A stretch of 64,000 nt of DNA from Verrucomicrobiota bacterium (GTDB lineage Bacteria; Verrucomicrobiota; Verrucomicrobiia; Palsa-1439), in assembly GCA_003152315.1 (NCBI GenBank), contig PLZV01000012.1, positions 243 through 64,242 of the forward strand, written 5' to 3'. The translations under genes and the position numbers were made by a program. Positions 62,288-64,000 of the stretch are shown piece after piece; position 1 is the stretch's first letter; each line of letters begins with the position of its first letter. The notes below the pieces were generated by a model that did not search any database, was not told the DNA's origin, and worked only from the letters and a program-made list of their open reading frames with translations.

Positions 62288-62545
62288 CGGATAATAGCCA
62301 TTGCGGGTTGGCCCTGCAATGCTCTCCGCGCGCTGGACGATTTTCGGACGTAGCAATTTCAGGCTTGAGAATAGGACTTTATGCCCCGGTCAACCCCAGC
62401 CCACGATTGCGACCTTGGATCATAGCTAAGCCTGTTAATCACCCGCGCTAAAGACGGTTGCGCCCGATGAAAAATGTTCTGTTCTGGGTTGTGTACCTGG
62501 TCGATGCATCGGCGAAATGGTGCTGCGAGATGCGCGGATTTGCCG

Positions 62546-63035
62546 TCGTGCAATACCCAACAGGGCTCCTCTCTGGTATGGAAGTACCTTGGCCCGTCTT
62601 TATCTTCGGGCCAGCAACTTGCAGCGGGGAGTGGTCGCCAATTTCTTTATTGAGGACTGCCCGAATACGGTGGTCGGTATCTCGGCTTCGAGTTACGGGG
62701 CGACCCGGACTCCTCCGGAGAGCGGCACCAACATCGTGCTCGGGGGGCACGGAAAGGTGCGCTTCGTCCAGTCCGATAGCCGCGACAATAGGCAGAGTTA
62801 CATCCCGCGTTCAAAGAACACCTGTTCCAAGAGCGTCACATGGCTGATGGCTGCCGGCCAGACCAACGCCCTCCAAGTTTCCTCCGGCGGACCCCACGGG
62901 GCTTACACCAACTCCTTCACCGACCTCTTCATCGTCACGAACAACACTATTGCCGGCTCCCTAACCAACTACCTCGACATCGGCGGTGCCACCAACATCC
63001 CGTCCCGCTTCTACCGCGCGCGGTTCTCGCCATAA
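62546..63035 (+). pseudogene. Remnant of a secreted beta-helix paralogue
   Basis: An open frame to the TAA at 63033-63035 without a convincing start or signal peptide. The first part (S-T-L-A-R-L-Y-L-R, N-F-F-I-E-D-C-P, G-G-H-G-K-V-R-F-V-Q-S) resembles the beta-helix end of the 1873-residue protein. The last 68 residues (V-T-W-L-M-A-A-G-Q-T-N-A-L-Q-V) match the C-terminal module of the 593-residue protein, including the final Y-R-A-R-x-S-P. It is therefore a truncated relative that combines both modules, left on the far side of the TPR gene. Confidence 0.7.
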
Positions 63036-64000
63036 CAATGGCGAGCTCGGAATCAACAACAGACCGTCTCTATAGTGTTCAAACTTACACGGGACAATCT
63101 TGACGCTTCTTTGTTGTAGATTTGTGACGGCATTTTGAGAAGCCCATGCTTAGGGTGTTTGACTTGGATAATTAAGTATTTGGGATCGTAAGCACGATTC
63201 CTGGATTCTGCGAATGCAGACAGTGGAAAGCTCTTCTGGTCAGCGAGTCGCTGGGACGGAATAGCTGGCCGAAACCTTCCCCGGCGCGAGGTACTAGAGG
63301 CCCGCCGTCCTCGGCTCGCCGAGCACTGTCACCGGTGGAGACACGAAGTGGTCTACCTTGACAGGCGCAAGCGAGCCGTACAATCGGGGCGACCCGCGCT
63401 GGGGCCGAGTTGATCCATCCGACTCGTGCGGATAAATCACGACTCGAATTGAATGGTGTTGAATCAGTCAACGCTTGTCAACGTCGCTGCCGGATGGCTG
63501 CCGTCGCGTAGACATAAATCCTACGCCGATGCGTAGGGGTCTCGCGTCAAATCTGTAACCCAGACGTATAGGATGGGCGGCTACCGAGTTTTCTCGATGC
63601 GGACAACATTGACAGCAATTGCGGGAAATCGAGAAGTCAATGGATTGCCAGAGTGATGCTGGCAGAATGGACAGCATAGGCTCTTTCCATGAACCGTGCA
63701 TGCTCTGTTCGTGAATCATGCGTGGCACTTTGCGTAAACCGCGCGTGGTCTTTGCGTGAACCTTGCATGGTCACTGGTGGCTCGATGCATGGCATCTGCC
63801 GAGCCGCTGCGGGACATCAGCGGGAAATCGGCGGCACATCGGCGGGAAATCGGTGGCACATCTTCGGACATCTACTTGGACACCTGTACGACATCTGAGC
63901 GTACGCAACGTCGGACAGGAATCGGATGCACTGCGGTTGCATCGCGGACACTGGTTGGTCACAGTTGCGACTATGACCAAACCGCAATCGTGGAAATCGG
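63036..64000. other. End of window: no supported gene; 22-bp periodic repeats
   Basis: No coding frame here looks real on either strand. Between about 63688 and 63905 the sequence is weakly periodic: TGAACC-type units start at 63690, 63712, 63735 and 63757, and ACATC-type units at 63814, 63836, 63858 and 63880, a spacing of 22-23 bp. The stretch 63110-63680 shows nothing I can identify. Confidence 0.55.
63688..63905. repeat. Degenerate 22-bp tandem repeat block
   Basis: Two adjoining runs with the same period. Run 1 has four units beginning TGAACC/TGAATC/TAAACC and containing GCATG or GCGTG. Run 2 has four units spaced exactly 22 bp beginning ACATC or ACACC, two of which share ACATCNGCGGGAAATCGG. 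Units differ too much for a recent expansion. Confidence 0.6.

Noticed and set aside
63688-63905. Possible CRISPR array
   Set aside because: Units are degenerate, contiguous and 22-23 bp long with no distinct unique spacers and no cas genes nearby.
50852-64000. attR copy of the tRNA-Gly 3' end
   Set aside because: I looked for the T-arm and acceptor sequence downstream of the integrase and did not find it; the border may lie outside the window.

Overview
The window (about 58-60% GC) reads as one contiguous piece of a bacterial chromosome, most likely from the phylum Verrucomicrobiota (Pedosphaera/Limisphaera-like) or a close PVC relative. The evidence is the secretome style (LamG, thrombospondin-3, GloVer-type and beta-helix proteins, a PEP-CTERM protein), the long three-domain IspG, pyruvate phosphate dikinase, and several families of short palindromic intergenic repeats. 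This assignment is inferred from gene content, not from a marker-gene tree.

Layout. 0-4.5 kb: the end of an aldo/keto reductase, a metal-binding cupin, a broken ORF6N gene, and a three-gene minus-strand cluster for carrier-protein-dependent cysteine synthesis (CysO-MoeZ-rhodanese fusion, JAMM peptidase, CysM-type synthase), then tRNA-Ala. 4.5-9.4 kb: a BtpA-family protein, a secreted beta-propeller protein and leuA with an apparent leucine attenuator (Leu-rich leader peptide plus terminator). 9.5-12.4 kb: an accessory patch with a DUF433/DUF5615 toxin-antitoxin pair, four small membrane-protein genes and a repeat-rich intergenic region. 12.4-17.5 kb: ilvN-ilvC, a DEAD-box helicase, a HicAB module and a dihydrouridine synthase. 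17.6-25.1 kb: methyltransferase, citrate synthase, a DUF748 protein, an ABC ATPase and a second beta-propeller gene broken by a stop codon.

25.2-34.3 kb is a dense plus-strand housekeeping run: purA, then uppS-cdsA-dxr-rseP-ispG with overlapping junctions (undecaprenyl and phospholipid precursors, the MEP isoprenoid pathway, a site-2 protease), then a periplasmic thioredoxin, a Nudix hydrolase and a small helical protein. 34.3-39.4 kb: apt, an RpoD-family sigma factor, pyruvate phosphate dikinase and two small genes. 39.4-45.6 kb: exported enzymes (GH28 glycosidase, glutamic peptidase, S1/P1 nuclease), a PEP-CTERM protein and a glycosyltransferase. 45.8-49.4 kb: proB-proA with a coupled ATP-grasp-like gene. 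From 49.5 kb to the end: tRNA-Gly with a tyrosine recombinase beside it, followed by very large secreted adhesin/beta-helix proteins, a polytopic TPR glycosyltransferase-like protein and a decayed paralogue. This part looks like an integrated island whose right end was not found.

The most unusual signal is a pattern seen twice. A small accessory cassette (HicAB at 15.6 kb, ORF6N at 0.7 kb) sits exactly downstream of a housekeeping gene, and the 3' coding end of that gene (80 bp and 57 bp) is repeated in direct orientation on the far side of the cassette. This resembles integration that restores the end of the target gene, but no recombinase lies in either insert. Other points worth attention are the probable leu attenuator, the internal Gly-Gly in the CysO-MoeZ fusion next to a JAMM peptidase, and two genes interrupted by clean in-frame stop codons.
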